From contig NC_089241.1 in assembly GCF_000512585.2 (NCBI RefSeq), positions 4,110,001 to 4,174,000 of the forward strand: a DNA stretch of 64,000 bases, read 5' to 3'. The position numbers and the translations under genes were made by a program. Of this stretch, positions 21,136-33,772 are shown piece after piece. The stretch comes from Kwoniella bestiolae CBS 10118 (Eukaryota > Basidiomycota > Tremellomycetes > Tremellales > Cryptococcaceae). The notes below the pieces were generated by a model. That model saw nothing but the letters and a program-made list of their open reading frames with translations. It ran no database searches and had not been told where the DNA came from. Position 1 is the stretch's first letter. Every line of letters starts with the position of its first letter.

Positions 21136-22044
21136 TTATGAAGTCTTCCACAAGAGGATGGCGATGGGTCCGAGGTAGAAGTAGATGAAGTTTTTAGTTT
21201 CTGGTGGAATGACGGAAGTTAGTTGAAGCCTGCGGGAGAATGTCAGATGGATGGATGGGTGTGGTCCGGCATGTTACTAGGGTTTGGAATATGTGGGCTT
21301 ACCGTGTGTTACGAAACTGCCGAAACTGGAATAACAGGTATGTTAGCTCGAGTCTTGTATTCACGTTCAAATTCAATAAGATTCGCCGGATCGCCGGAAA
21401 GAGAAGAGGAAGTGATCAAGTCTGTATGTCGTAGGGACAACATTCCCCCGTTCTCACTGTTCACATTCAAATACGATGTATTCGCCTCTTCATGTTTGAA
21501 GCAACACAATACTCACTTCTTGCCCACGACACAATGCCAAGTCACACCATACAACCTATCAAACTCCTTCTTAATGAACATGGCCATATCCTTCTCGAGG
21601 TCATGTTTCTCCAGGGAGAGAACAACAACGTCCACTGCTTTGCGTTGCATCTCTTCGGACACTAGGGAATTTACATGAGGATTAGCGAGGTGTTCAGATA
21701 TGATGCTGGGGTTGGATGTTAGGGAGAATTATCAAGTATTATCATCTTGAACTTGACTCCCTCGACTATGTTACTTGTTCAACGATTGGTTGGATTCTTC
21801 CATCAACTATCAGGGCCTTCACTCATCAAATCGTCCACCTCCCACCGCACGTTTCTTCCTTCAGGCTCTATCTCTTTCCGTTCAATCCCCCTTCTCCCTT
21901 CACAGCTGGAGCCTTACCCATATATGGAACAGACCTTGCAAGAACGATAGATGACTCACTATCCACACTTTTTATCACCGCATTGAGATTCTGTCCCCTC
22001 AGCGAAGTAACACCAGCAGAAGCAGGGGGTTGGATCTCGGCCAT
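21136..22044 (-). CDS. DYN2: Dynein light chain LC8
   Basis: Four exons (22044-21960, 21661-21517, 21325-21303, 21200-21136) give 105 residues. LC8 is a dimeric hub protein of dynein and nuclear pores that binds short TQT-type peptides. The sequence follows the family closely: DMSEEMQRKAVDV, LEKDMAMFIKKEFDRLYG, TWHCVVGKNFGSFVTH, ETKNFIYFYLGPIAILLWK. An N-terminal extension of about 20 residues (MAEIQPPASAGVTSLRG) precedes the core; animal LC8 is 89 aa. Exon 3 is only 23 nt and encodes FGSFVTH. In animals the position after VTHE is usually TRHF; here it is TKNF. Confidence 0.95.
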
Positions 22045-22481
22045 TGTGGTTGTTAGTTGGTCGTGTTGGTGGTACTTTTGATGATTTGACGGGGTGAAAG
22101 AGTGTGGTTCAATTTGATGAGGATGAGAATGAGGATGAGAATGACGCTTTGATCTTCTTTTGTGGACAGTGATTTATACGAATGGTCAAAGTCACGAGAA
22201 CATGTATCAACAAGAAAAGGAAGCGAAAGTCAAGCTGACCTCAGCTCGGATCTCTCCTTCGGTGTGTTTGGCTGTTGCATTGGATTGCAGGGTCCCAATC
22301 CACCGGAGCCCCACACATAACATCCCCTTCCAACCTCAATCGGTCCAAGCCGTACTATCAATCACGTCGGATGCATGTGTCCTCTTCTCTTCTCTTCCTC
22401 TTCGAGGTATAGCGAAACAATCACATCCCAAAATTACCTTCCTGAGGATCACATATCAGACTAGCAGTCAATCGCACCACC
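22045..22481. promoter_or_regulatory. Divergent promoter LC8 / hydrolase
   Basis: 437 nt between divergent starts. It includes a GATGAGAATGAG repeat near 22115-22145. No exon is supported. Confidence 0.55.
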
Positions 22482-23810
22482 ATGACCCCCAAAGTGATTC
22501 ACAAGACAGACGAACCATCCCTCACATTCGGTCATCCCGAATCGAGCGTCACCGAGCTCTCTATCGTGGGATTACATCTTAGGGTGTATGGGTTGAAAGA
22601 GATAGAGGGGAGTGATAGGCCATTGGCTGTGCTTGTGGGTCCTAGCTTCTGTCTCCTGCTTCTTCGATCCATGATCAACTTCAATGTATGGACAGAGCAC
22701 AGAGCTAAATCCAAGAGACAGATCGCTGCGCATGGTCGGACGAACAGTCAGAAGAATATGATTACCTTCTCTCAAGGTATACTGGGGGAGGCGGGTACAA
22801 AGTCTGAGGGGGATAGGAAGAGGGATTTGCTGGTTGTTACGCTTGTAAGTTACTTTTTATTTGACCCAGCTGGGCTGTCGTAGGGAGAAAGCTGATCAGG
22901 AGGTACACGGGAACAGGACCAACGGAATCACGGTGCGAGGATAACGGATAGGAAGGCGAATTTGGCTTATGATGAGAATCCGAGGCATTTGTAAGTACTC
23001 CTCACGAGCTATCTCAGGGGATGCTGGTGCTGATGTCATTTCGTGCACTTAGAATCGATATGGCTGCCAAAGTGTGTGAGTCTTGCCCCGCTTTATCTAA
23101 ATACCATGCCCTCACTTGATTGACCTTCTGAACTCTCACACAGACGGCGGGGCTCAGGATATCCAGCTCATCATTGATTTTCTCGCTGCGTACCTATTCC
23201 CAATGGGCGAGAAGAAGGTTGAAGAATGGATCGTGACTGGAATCTCTCTGGGTGGTGAGTGTTACATGTTCACAATAACTATACTTGATCGATGAAAGAC
23301 TGACACCCTTCTCGATGATGTAGGCCATGTAGCATGGCGATTACTTCAAGAAGGTAAATGCCCAGATCCCACGACTACTTCATGTCCCTCTTGTCGTAGA
23401 AGATACCAGCTAATGCTCTTCAATGTATAGAACCCCGGATCCGAATTGGTATACCCATAATAGGCCTCCCCTTCGAATCCTTCCCCAAATATATGGGCCC
23501 CCGAGCAGAATCATTAAACATCCCATTCACCCCACCCACTTACCCTCCCTCCCTCCTCCCCCTACTTGAGGGAGATGTGGATCATTCAAATTACAAGGGT
23601 AAGAAAATCCTAACCATTCATGGAGGACACGATAAGCTCGTCCCGCTAGATAAGGGACAGAAAGATATCGAGGAGATATTGAGGGTGGTTAATGCGAGTG
23701 AAGGTGGGAAGGCGGAGATTTACGTGGATGATGAGACGGGTCATGCGGTTTCGAGGGAGATGGTTAGGAGGACTGCGGAGTGGGTTTGGGAGTTTGGGTT
23801 GAGGAGGTAG
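22482..23810 (+). CDS. Alpha/beta hydrolase (fungal conserved family)
   Basis: Seven exons (22482-22634, 22722-22844, 22917-22990, 23053-23075, 23144-23254, 23324-23353, 23431-23810) give 297 residues. The fold is recognisable: an oxyanion strand (LAVLIAAHGRTNSQKN), a DQRNHGAR segment, the nucleophile elbow GISLGGH with Ser near residue 160, a probable acid in HGGHDKLVP, and the catalytic His in DETGHAVSRE. The combination of DQRNHG, YGGAQDIQLIIDFL and GISLGGH marks a family of fungal hydrolases whose substrate I do not know; esterase or peptidase activity is possible. There is no signal peptide, so it is probably cytosolic. Two exons are very short (23 and 30 nt), and the nucleophile elbow is split by an intron between its two glycines. 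The triad is complete. Confidence 0.88.
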
Positions 23811-25539
23811 TTACGCACTCGGTATGCATGGGTCGTACATTGGGGTCGATTGAGCGGAGATCTAGATGGGGATGGGGAGGTACAGTCGGTCTGTACCTGC
23901 GTGTTGTTCCTCGCCATCTGTTTGAGGTCGCCGTGAGACATGAGTGTATTTCAAGGTTGAGCGGGTACCTCTCTGCTTTAGCACTCGTAAGAGGGGGAAG
24001 CTTTCGCGTCGATCTGATCTGATCTGAACTGATTCTGGACAAGTGGCGAGAGCAGTGACTGGGAAGACCTTTTTTACTAAGCTGAGCTGAGCTGCATCAG
24101 TGGCGAGACGTCGGTGATGTATCAGCACAGTCAGTCATCAGGTGGCCAATTCCATCCTGTCAGCAAGCATGACAATAATCCTTTCGTGGATTAGCTGACT
24201 AAGAGCTCAGAGGTGACTACTCTACCTCGGGTGACCTCGCAGTATCTCTTCCTCTTCATCTTCCACCAAGTCAGATTCCAGTGAATCTTGTCATTGCCCT
24301 TGACCTGAAGCACGGCAACGGCGATGCAAGTCCACTCGGGTGATAATGGCAAATCATGGACGTTCCAAACCATAAAGCTTGATATTGGATATTCACATGG
24401 GTACTCAGTACAGAGCCACCAAGACCAAGTTTCAAGAAGAACATTGGAAAAAAAGATTCACCTGAGACAGCCTCGTGTCACTTACTTTGCTCTGTGACAT
24501 GCTTAACTATTGTTGTTATTATTTCCGCCACCGGTGTGAGATCCGTTTATGGCCGTTGCCGTTGCCGTTGAACACTGTCTGTACACAAAGCCCTGAGTCA
24601 GTTGTCAAGGAACGTTTCATGTTCTGTTTACTTCGATGTTCGAGAACATTATTGTATTCTTGGTAAAAGTTGATATTCACAAACATAAACATAAACAAGC
24701 ACAGAAACATGAGGAAGAAGAGGGATATGCCTAAACCGTCACTAGCTTTTTAAGGTGAGTATTCACCCGACGAGGTAAGGTTCAACGTTACCCATATGCA
24801 TCCGTCTATTCAAACAATACTAAGAAGAAAGAAGAAGACGGATCATCAACCAAAGGATGCACCCCTGATTCCACTCTACCTCGAGGTCGACCTGATCCAG
24901 ATCCAGAACATGGTAACCAAACAACCAAACAACGCTTTTTTTTATCGATTTAACGGTAAATTCTGAATGTTAGTATCGTTCCAGCCATACCTAACTCTAT
25001 TTTACCGCTTATCGTTATCTATTGACGGAGAAAGAGGATGTTTGTGATTCCCTCTGAAGGGTACTGTACTGCAATAGACTGACATAACATGATAAAGTTC
25101 ATGTTGATTCCAGTACTTGGCTCATTCATATCACTCGCTTGTGGCATCACCTCGAAGCACAACAACGAGGCACATTCGAAGTCACTCAGGGGTAAAACCC
25201 CTACCACATATACAAACATGAAACGAGGACGCACGGATACCCACATTCACGCACAAATCTTCTCTTTGTTCGCCATTGATTAGTCATCGGTATAAACTTC
25301 AAGACATGGCATGTTAGTATTGACATTGATATCCACCAATTCTTCATGTGCAGGAGTAAGAGCCAACGTGCCGACTTGTGCGTGCGTTTGAAGTGTACTG
25401 ACTGTTTACTATTCAGACTCACAGCCGAGAGCTAGAGCTTGACGGGATAACATTTGGCATTTCACTGTATACCGTGCCAAGGTATTATTAGAGGGGAGGG
25501 GATCCTTTGATTGTGTGCTTGTGTGCTAGGGTAACAAGG

Positions 25540-25547
25540 TATAAATA
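25540..25547 (+). promoter_or_regulatory. TATA-like element upstream of DUF1996 gene
   Basis: TATAAATA at the boundary where mixed-composition DNA changes to G-poor CT/CA-rich leader, about 670 nt before the ATG. Confidence 0.5.
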
Positions 25548-25991
25548 AGCTTGGACCCACCCACGACTCCCCTTTCCTGTCTCCCTCTCTCATCAGCTCA
25601 AATCAACTCAAATCAACTCACAAACAACAACGATCAAACATCCAAAACACTCAAACAACAACGCTCTACCACCACTCTACTCTGCCAAGTATATATAGCA
25701 TCCCCCTCCTTTCCACTCTACTCTTCTTTTGTATTCCCCTAATCACATTAATCAACACTCCCACTCCCACTCACACTCTCACATCCATACCGATTCTTAT
25801 ACAAAAGAATATACCTATACATCACCTTATAACGACATCACTTACCGACCTTTGACTCTCTTTTTTATCTTTACCAATACAGTACATCCTCTGCTATCGA
25901 TTAGTAGTGATATCCAAAAGATAAAGATTAAAACACAAAAGTCAAATATCAACTTCGACGCCTTCTTACGGCTTAACATACATTCCTTTAT

Positions 25992-26014
25992 CACGTACCA
26001 CGTACCACGTACCA
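25992..26014 (+). repeat. Three tandem CACGTAC units
   Basis: CACGTAC appears three times head to tail in the probable leader of the DUF1996 gene. Each unit contains CACGT, an E-box-like bHLH half-site. Confidence 0.8.
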
Positions 26015-26219
26015 TCCTCCTGGCTAGGTCTAATCGAAAGTGAAGTTCGAAGATCAATCTAAACCTCACTAAGACCACACCAACCACAACCCTCAAATTA
26101 AAAGCACCTATCACCATTACCACCCTCGTTCCTCTCAAACACTCACACAACCATCTCGCTGGTCGACCCCTCCCCACACATATATTAATAGTCTCTACCC
26201 ACACTCACACTCTTTCAAC

Positions 26220-28286
26220 ATGATTCTCTCAACCTTCCTCGCCACTTCTGCCATCATGAGTAGTCTCGCACTCGGTGCTGCAGACCACTGGATCGTCACC
26301 CAGCTTCAAACGCTCACCATCAGTAGGATGGACCCTATCGTCAATCCTAATGATGTGTCGGGGCATGTTCATAGGGTGGTCGGTGCTTCGAATTTCAACT
26401 GTGAGTTGTGTTTTCCAACGAACTTTCATCCTTCGTATATTACTTCCTCGACTGTACATGTGATCATAAGTTCGGATCACTGACGATATGATTCGCTACT
26501 AGGGCACTTGAACGATCCTCAGACTCAACTTGACGCTGCTTGTAGTTCAACGATTATTGGGGATGACAAGTCGAATTACTGGGCACCGTGAGTGGTTTCC
26601 ACTCTAACCTAACGTGTTTTCTGCGCATCCAGCTGAATCCTTCCTCTTTTGCCTTTGTTCGTAGTCAACTCTACTACCGACACCCCAATAACACTTTCAC
26701 CCCTGTGCTTGGCGGTGTCAGAGTGTATTACTTCAACAAGAACAAAGACGTCAAACCTTTCCCTCCTGGTTTGAACATGATCTCCGGTTTAGCCATGAAA
26801 CGGGATCTCAAGGCCACCCAGAGCTTAGGAGTCAAGATCTCTTGTGATCATGGTCTTCAAACTCAATGGTTACCTAACGGTACTTCTCATCCTGGTGGTT
26901 GTGGTTCCATCTCAATGGGTATCTACTTCCCTTCGTGTGGTTTGGCGAATGGTGCTACCTCCTCCTCGGATCATTTGTGAGTGACTCTACTCTAGGTTCA
27001 ATCTCCTTTGAATCTCATGCTGACATCTTACTGTGATTATTCAGCTCACACATGGCCTGGCCTCAATCATACAATGGACCTAACCTCGTCGACGATCCCA
27101 ACGGTATTGTCTGTCCCGCTTCGCACCCTATCAAGTACCCCACCATCTTTGCTGAAGTGAGTCTCTCCACCCACTTCTTCACTGGATTACTCGTGACTGA
27201 CCCTCCAACAGTTCAACTACTACCTCGATGCCGACCACCCATGGAGAAACGACGAATGCACCCTCGTCCTCTCCAACGGTGACTGTACAGGCAACAACTT
27301 CCACGCCGACTTCGTCAACGGATGGGTCCCTCAAACCCTCAAAGATGCCATCTCACAATGTGGTTATGGGAAAGGTGTAGGGGATAAGTTGGACGCCTGT
27401 GCCCCCTTGAAGAAGACCAAGTCCGAACCTAAATCCTGGGAATGTCGATTGGATGGGAAGATCCCTGATGAAGAAGTCGGTTTGTGGAGACCCATCTCGA
27501 AATTACCAGGTTGTAATCCACTTTGGAAGAGTGGCGTCTCTCAGAAACCCGATTGCGCTAGCACTTCTAAACCTGGATATGTCTTCCCCAACGCTTACTT
27601 TGAGAACCTCAAGGTGAGCGATTCACTTCCTCTGTTTTACAGTTTCATAGCTATAAATACTGATAAAAGCCCCAACTTTGATAGTTCCGAAACAAGATCC
27701 CAGTCGCTCTCGGAGAGTTGAAAGATGACGCAGACATTACCAAGTTCTTCCCCTCTGTAGGAGATAACGGGGCAGGTAGATTGGGATGGTGGGGATCCGA
27801 GGGATCAAACAAAGATCAACTCACCAAAGGCACTTGGCAAGCGATCATCAACTCTTTGGCTCCTGGTACGAACCCTCCAGCTATTGGCAATATGTATACT
27901 AAGCCCGATGGAGGAGAAGAGACGGTCGAACCTCAAGGTCAAGATTCTTCAAGTGAGGACGAATCGACTCCCACTGAAACCCACGAAGTCCCGAAGGAAG
28001 GATCAACCCCTCCACCTGTCCTTGCTGCTCAGCCAATCGACGATGATGCTGAAACGACCTCCCCCGCTTCTACCCCTGTCGAGGCTGAGGGTGCGGAAAG
28101 TACTAGTGCCAAGTACTGCAAGTGAGTGTATTTCTATTTCACAAATATATAAAATGTGATGAGGAATCGTGAGCTGACGAGGTGACTGGTGACAGGCGAA
28201 AGAAGAGAGGTCTGATCCCTCGAGCAGGCGAGGTTCTGTCTTCTCATCTCAGTAGGAGATCACGAAGAAGGTCCATCCATGGTTGA
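26220..28286 (+). CDS. Secreted DUF1996-domain protein
   Basis: Seven exons (26220-26400, 26503-26587, 26665-26976, 27045-27156, 27212-27613, 27685-28121, 28196-28286) give 539 residues. A signal peptide (MILSTFLATSAIMSSLALGA, cleavage near GAA-DH) is followed by the DUF1996 domain: RMDPIVNPNDVSGHVHRVVG, SSTIIGDDKSNYWAPQLYY, CDHGLQTQWLPNGTSHPGGC, MAWPQSYNGPN, HPIKYPTIFAEFNYYLD, NNFHADFVNGW. This domain occurs in many secreted fungal proteins, and its biochemical activity is not established as far as I know. After residue 410 there is an acidic Ser/Thr/Pro-rich stretch, then a very basic C-terminus with KRKKRG and SRRSRRRS. The clustered K/R sites could be Kex2-cut or bind wall polyanions; that is inference. 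The high cysteine content fits secretion. All introns are in phase. Confidence 0.9.
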
Positions 28287-28835
28287 CTCAAGTCAAAATG
28301 TCAATTCATATTTTCGGTTTCGTTCTTTGTAAAATAAGTTATATTGTTTCTTTGGCTCTTTTGATCTACGGTTTTTGATCGAATGGGTAGTTGAGCTACT
28401 CTACGAGATCTTGCCGTATTTATACCCCCAACTGAAACGTTTAGTCTCGCTTTATACCCTTTTTCAATCTTTCGACTGTTTATAATTGACTTGACTGAAT
28501 GTGGACATACAGTATTCATTTCATTCTTCGCTTTCTACTTATTACGACATATGAAGGTTATTCGATATTTGATGAACGAAGTGATGTATATGTAAGAACA
28601 CGGCAATACCTCAACACTGCCCTCCTGGTTAGAATTATACTCAGAGACCGATACAACGTGTCGGTACTAACACACAATACCGAGTACCGATGACTGACCA
28701 CTGACCCAATGTGACCCTTTTCGAATGTACCGTATACGTAGGCTACTGCAACTGCCTCATATGGAGTCGCTTGATTGTAATGCGTTATTTGTGATACATA
28801 AAGTATATATATCCAAATTACCGATTGAATCCAAA
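28287..28835. other. Convergent intergenic region, DUF1996 / RPAP1
   Basis: 0.55 kb, AT-rich 3' flanks with no exon supported. Confidence 0.6.
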
Positions 28836-31800
28836 CTACAACCCCTCAATCCTCCTCATCCCCCTATCCCCACTCAAATCCCTAAGCACCTCCCTCCTTC
28901 TCCCCTTCTCTTCCTCCTTCACCCCCTCTACCCTCCTATCCAAATCCCAACCCAACAAACTCCCAACCACCCGATCCGACCCATTAGCTAGAATCATAAT
29001 CAACAACCCCACTCTCTTCGAATCTTTTTCCACCTCTGTTCCAAGCCAGAATAATCCAGCGAGATGATGTATGGCAATACTCCACATAAACTCATTCCTC
29101 TCTTTCGTGATTACCTCGGAGATAAGAGCACGAGCATAGGAAGTCAAGATCTCCTGATCCCCCTCCAGAGGATTATAGTACACTTCCATCCCAGTACCAC
29201 TAAGAAGTGGGACATGGTTTAATGGTGTTCGGATATTCTTTAACAGGGGGTGATGTTCCACCCAAAGTAATCTCCTATAATCCCGTGAATAATTCATGGA
29301 TAATACCGGCATGAACAGCTGGGTGAATAAGGGATCAGAGAATGAGATGGATTCGTATAACCCCAAAAAGTCCTGGTAGAATTGGAAGAATGGGACGCCA
29401 GACCCAAGGAAGGGGATTGATATTCTCTCTAACTCCCCACTCATATCTTGTCCTTTTCCATGTATTTCTTCCTCTTGATCTTGAGAAGTCGACTGATGCA
29501 CCAAAACCAACCCCATCAAATCCCTCATCAAACCCCCCACAGTCCCATCTCTGAACACCTCAACTTCACCTACGGCATTCGAGCTCGTCTGCCCATGTTC
29601 GAGCATATGCACCTTCATCAGACCAAAGATCAACCTCGCTCTGTCCAAGCCCCTCACTCCATTGTGATACCGCAATTTGGCGAGAAGTAACGTAGCTTGG
29701 GTGATTTGTACCTCGGTGGCACTCCAATCTTGAGGAATCTGTTGAAGAGCCTCGGAAGTACCTGAACGAAGTAACTCGTTGAGAGGGGAGAAGAACCAGT
29801 CTTCCCCCAGAGATAGACCAGGTAATGCAGGTTTCTCTTTGCTCTCCACTACGGCTGGGGGTCTAAGAGTAGAGGTCGCCTTGAGGTATTGGTGGGTTGG
29901 TTGAGAAGGTGCGATAACTGATTCGACGTTGGGTAAGATCGCGTACTGGAGTAATGGTCGGAGGATCTGTATTCCATCTGGATGGTTCAATTCTTTGATC
30001 TCTGGAAGGAGAGTGGACAGATCAGATTTGAGGATGACGTCGAGCAAGTCCAGAGCTAGGGGTTCGTCGCCTATTTGAAAGTGCTGGAACAAGTCGAATG
30101 CCTGGGATATCCATTCTTGTGAGATGGGATTGGGGAGGGAGACGAGTAGGAGTTCATATCGTGCATGTGTGATATGTCGTGTCGATGGAGCAGGTGAGTC
30201 GAACAGGAGTGATCTGATCTTCTCGATAGTTCCACTTGACAGCAATTGACCAGATGGAAGGAGTAGTCGATGGAGTTGCACAGCAGCTGCAACTAGCCTG
30301 TCCTCCACTGTTACTCGTTCAGCCTTTTCTGATGATCCCACTACCAGCTCTTCTAAAGATGTTTCACTCAACGAAGACAACAAAGACCCTTTCTCCTCCT
30401 CACCACCTTTCACTCCATTCACCTTCACACCTTTACTCCACGCACAGAGCATGTCCAAAGCGCTCGCGATGATAGCTGGCTCTTTCGAAGTCTGGATGAC
30501 CGATACAGCTTCATCCTGATAATTCATGGCGTTGACCTGAGCCCACGTGAGATCATGTTCAGGTGTAGTCCGATGAGGGTCGATAGCGCACGTTATCCAA
30601 ACCTCCATCAGCCCGAAGTACCCTTCCACTAATCTAATTTCTTCCTGAGACAGATATTGTCCGCTCGAGGTCTTATTCACCCATTTGCCTAGGGTATACC
30701 ATAATTCCGCAGAGGAGGCGAGGGTGTTGGAGGATAATCCGTATTTACCCAGCACCATGAATATCTCGAGCACCTCTATCGCTAATCCATGAGAATATGA
30801 GGCATATACCGAATCTGGGTCGGACCCATCATTCTCCCACGTAGCGGTAACTACGAACTTCAATATCCCCTCAAACATCTGTTGATTGACTTTGACCAGA
30901 TCTTCAGCACATTCCCTTGAGGAAGTAACAATCTCCTTGAGAAGCTTCAATCCTTCTATCGATGGGTAGACTTGACCTGCTTTGTTAGTTGAGGAAGAAG
31001 GGGGCCAAGGTTTCGATATCACTTGAACCTTGATCACTGACGGGACGATCGAACAGATGGTCTCGCATAGATCCTTGGAGATATACGTTGCTCTTCTAAG
31101 TATCTGTAGGAGCTGCCAGATAGTGATACTTGATAATCCATCTTCAATCGCCAACAGCTCTTTCATCCTGGGTAAAACATCTTCAAAAGGTATTGCCAGT
31201 ACCCCTTCATCTACCGTAAACCTCGCAGGCCAATCTATTTCCTCGCTAAACCAGGTCCAGCTTGATGAATCTAGCGCCATGAATAGGAGGTCAATCCCAG
31301 ATTCAATCACGCCTATACCCCTCGATAATCCAGCTAAGATCTCCACACCCAGCTCAATAGCTTTCTTCGTACATTCCTCAGCCTCAAGCTCTTTTCTTGC
31401 TTCCTCGCTATACTCTCCATTTCTAAGCTTGCTAAGGCATTTGGCAAGTATCCCCATCATAGTGATTTTTTGACTTGGTACAGTCGATCTACACAGGTAC
31501 AGGATCTCTTGTATGGTGTATCCCGCCAAGTCGGGTGACGAGCCGTGGTGATGTAACCCCAGATGAGAGGGGAGTTCATTCTGTTCAGAGGATGAGAGGA
31601 TGTTTCCTGATAGGTCGAAACGAGGTGAATTGGTTGATGAGGTAGAAGATGGAGATAGGGGTTGGAGCCAGGCTAGTTTGGATGATTCGGCAGGGACAGA
31701 GGGGAAGTACGCTTTCAGCTCGGAGAGGGAAGGGTCATCGGGGTGAGTATGGGGTTTGAACTTGGGTTTGGGTTTATAGGATGAGGATGGAAGTCTTGTA

Positions 31801-32597
31801 GAGGCTGAAGGAGCTAATGAAAGTTCAGCTGAAGCAGATGCAAGAGACAAGCGTGTGTGTCAGTACTCACTAGGCCCGCTAGACCTAGACATTGATGGTA
31901 TACTTTGAGCTTGACCGACCTCCTCCTTCCCCTTCCCCTTCCCTGCCCTCGCTTCTGCCCGTCTCCTCAAAGCCTCTATCAACTTTCCACCGAACCTCTC
32001 CTGCAGCTCTTCCACCTCCTGTTCTCTCTCGAGATTATCCATACTCTCCACTTTCCTCCTGTTCTCCTCTGACACTTCATCTAGTATCTTCTGCGCATCG
32101 GTCATATCGAATGGTCTTGAAGATGGTCCACTTTCGTTGATATCACCCATCATATCCCCCACATTCTCAGGCTTCTTCCCTTCTCTGGTTTCTTTCCTCT
32201 TTCTCATCAATTCCATGAGCCCACTTCCAAACCTCTCCTTGAGCTCTTCGACCTCTTCTTCCCTCTCTGCATTACTCATCCCCTCCACCCGTTTCGTATT
32301 TTCAGCTTCAACACTCCGTCTAACTTCCTCCATCTCCGATAACTGCCCTTGAGCGCTTGGTCCTTCATCCTGCCTCGGTGAAATACCGATGGAAGGTATG
32401 ATATCCACAGCTCTGCCCTCTCCTACAGCTTTGGAACCTACTCCGGCCTGTCGAGCAGCCTGCTGTTGTCTTGATTTGGCGAAAGCTGATGGACGCTGAG
32501 AGCGATGGACAGCTATGGGAAAACCTACGCCTCCGGGTGCTGGGGCGGAGGGGGTGGAAGGTGCTTTGGAGGGGCGCTCTACTATGTCTTTAAGCAT
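28836..32597 (-). CDS. RNA polymerase II-associated protein 1 (RPAP1/Rba50)
   Basis: Two exons (32597-31871, 31828-28836) separated by a 42-nt intron give 1239 residues. RPAP1/Rba50 helps assemble and import RNA polymerase II. The N-terminus carries the family motif ERPSKAP...GGVGFPIAVHRSQRPSAFAKSRQ. It also has two similar helical segments, ENTKRVEGMSNAEREEEVEE (about 97) and ENRRKVESMDNLEREQEVEE (about 175), each followed by LxERFG and a basic stretch; both resemble the RPAP1 N-terminal motif that is usually present once. The RPAP1_C-type region is SSYKPKPKFKPHTHPDDPSL then FDLSGNIL and GLHHHGSSPDLAGYTI (about 260-370). The remaining 850 residues look like helical repeats. It is the largest exon of the window, in contrast to the fragmented neighbours. 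Confidence 0.88.
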
Positions 32598-33772
32598 TGT
32601 GAGAGCCTCTTGTGTTGGTATAAAGTATCGAGTCGAAAGTTAAGAGATATATAGGATAGCAAGTAATTATGATTGTTGTCGAGTTGTGCCTGAGCTGACA
32701 AAGGTCTTCCTCCACTTCTCATCTCTTCTGAAAATTTCAGTGCAACAAGGAGATGGAAATCCCTACAGAAGGAGGTGAATAGCGACCTACCAATGAAGGT
32801 GGTCTATCTAGGATGCAGCAAAGGAGAGACGGCTGATAATGCGCGGTAGGACATTAATGCATAGAGGTGTATAACATGATACGGAATGTCGACAAGACTG
32901 ATTAGTCCCACATTCAGTGGGGTGATATAAACGAACGAGGACATGCCCAGTCAAGACTTCTTTCTTCGCTTTGTATGTTTTGAAGACATATAACCTCACC
33001 TTGAATATGGGTACAACAAAAGGTTGACCTTATTCAGATGAGGGACTGAAAGCGGGTATGAGTATTGAATGACACGAACGGATTGGAAGGATATAAGGAT
33101 TGTTCGAATGAATGTTGCATGACCTATAACTATCTGTCAAGTCATAAGCGATCGCCCTCTTGCTTTGGAAGTGATTGAGAGGAGTGGCGCGAAGAAGTGA
33201 CAGAGTCAGAAAGTGCGAAGTGAACGCCTTCGAGCTCTCCATCCCGATCCCTCAAGAGAAGGAAGGGGAGAAAGGAGAGGTCGTCGTACTGACGTGCAAA
33301 TGTCGAGCAAGTTTCGTCCTTGTGATGATTGGATGGTATAATCAAGCGAAGAAGAGTTCACTCACCTGTATCTACAATATGAACTGAGGAATCATGATAA
33401 GCTATGAGCTGATATGAATCAAGAGATATGAGATACAATTGAAATAGAAGAAGAAATGCAAGATGAAAGTGACATATATTCAACAGTTTGAGCGGGAATC
33501 AACGGCGTTACAACCCCATTCTGTGTCATTAGGCACGCTCACCGCCGGTCCTGGTTAGGCATGAAAACTCCCCCACTTTCCCCCACTTTTGATCGGTCAT
33601 TACCGGTAGAATCAACCGAGTACCTGCCAAGTTGAACATATAAGTACCATAAGACCCATATTCTTTTTTTCTCTTTCCTTCTTTTCTCTTCTTCCATTCG
33701 GATCCATACAGTCATATTCCACCTCGGTTCATCTTGACATTGCAAAGCATAGGAACTCAAAAGTACACCAAA
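32598..33772. other. Divergent intergenic region RPAP1 / RidA
   Basis: 1.17 kb with both promoters. A T-rich stretch (TTCTTTTTTTCTCTTTCC, about 33660-33680) lies 90-110 nt before the RidA ATG, as expected for a fungal core promoter. No exon is supported. Confidence 0.55.

Larger units (their letters stand above)
23811..26219. other. 2.4-kb intergenic region and long leader of DUF1996 gene
   Basis: No exon is supported in 23811-25500. That part contains several small direct repeats: GATCT units near 24008, CTGAG units near 24082, and CCGTTG units near 24551. From about 25540 a TATAAATA element is followed by roughly 670 nt of A/C/T-rich, almost G-free sequence up to the next ATG, which looks like a long 5' leader. 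Several short frames in it start with ATG and would be uORFs if transcribed. Confidence 0.55.

Noticed and set aside
22085..22150. GATGAG repeats as a transposon end
   Set aside because: Simple short repeat without inverted ends or target-site duplication.
31829..31870. Reading RPAP1 as two genes
   Set aside because: A 42-nt GTGAGT...TTCAG intron joins the two frames in phase, and the motifs on both sides belong to one family.
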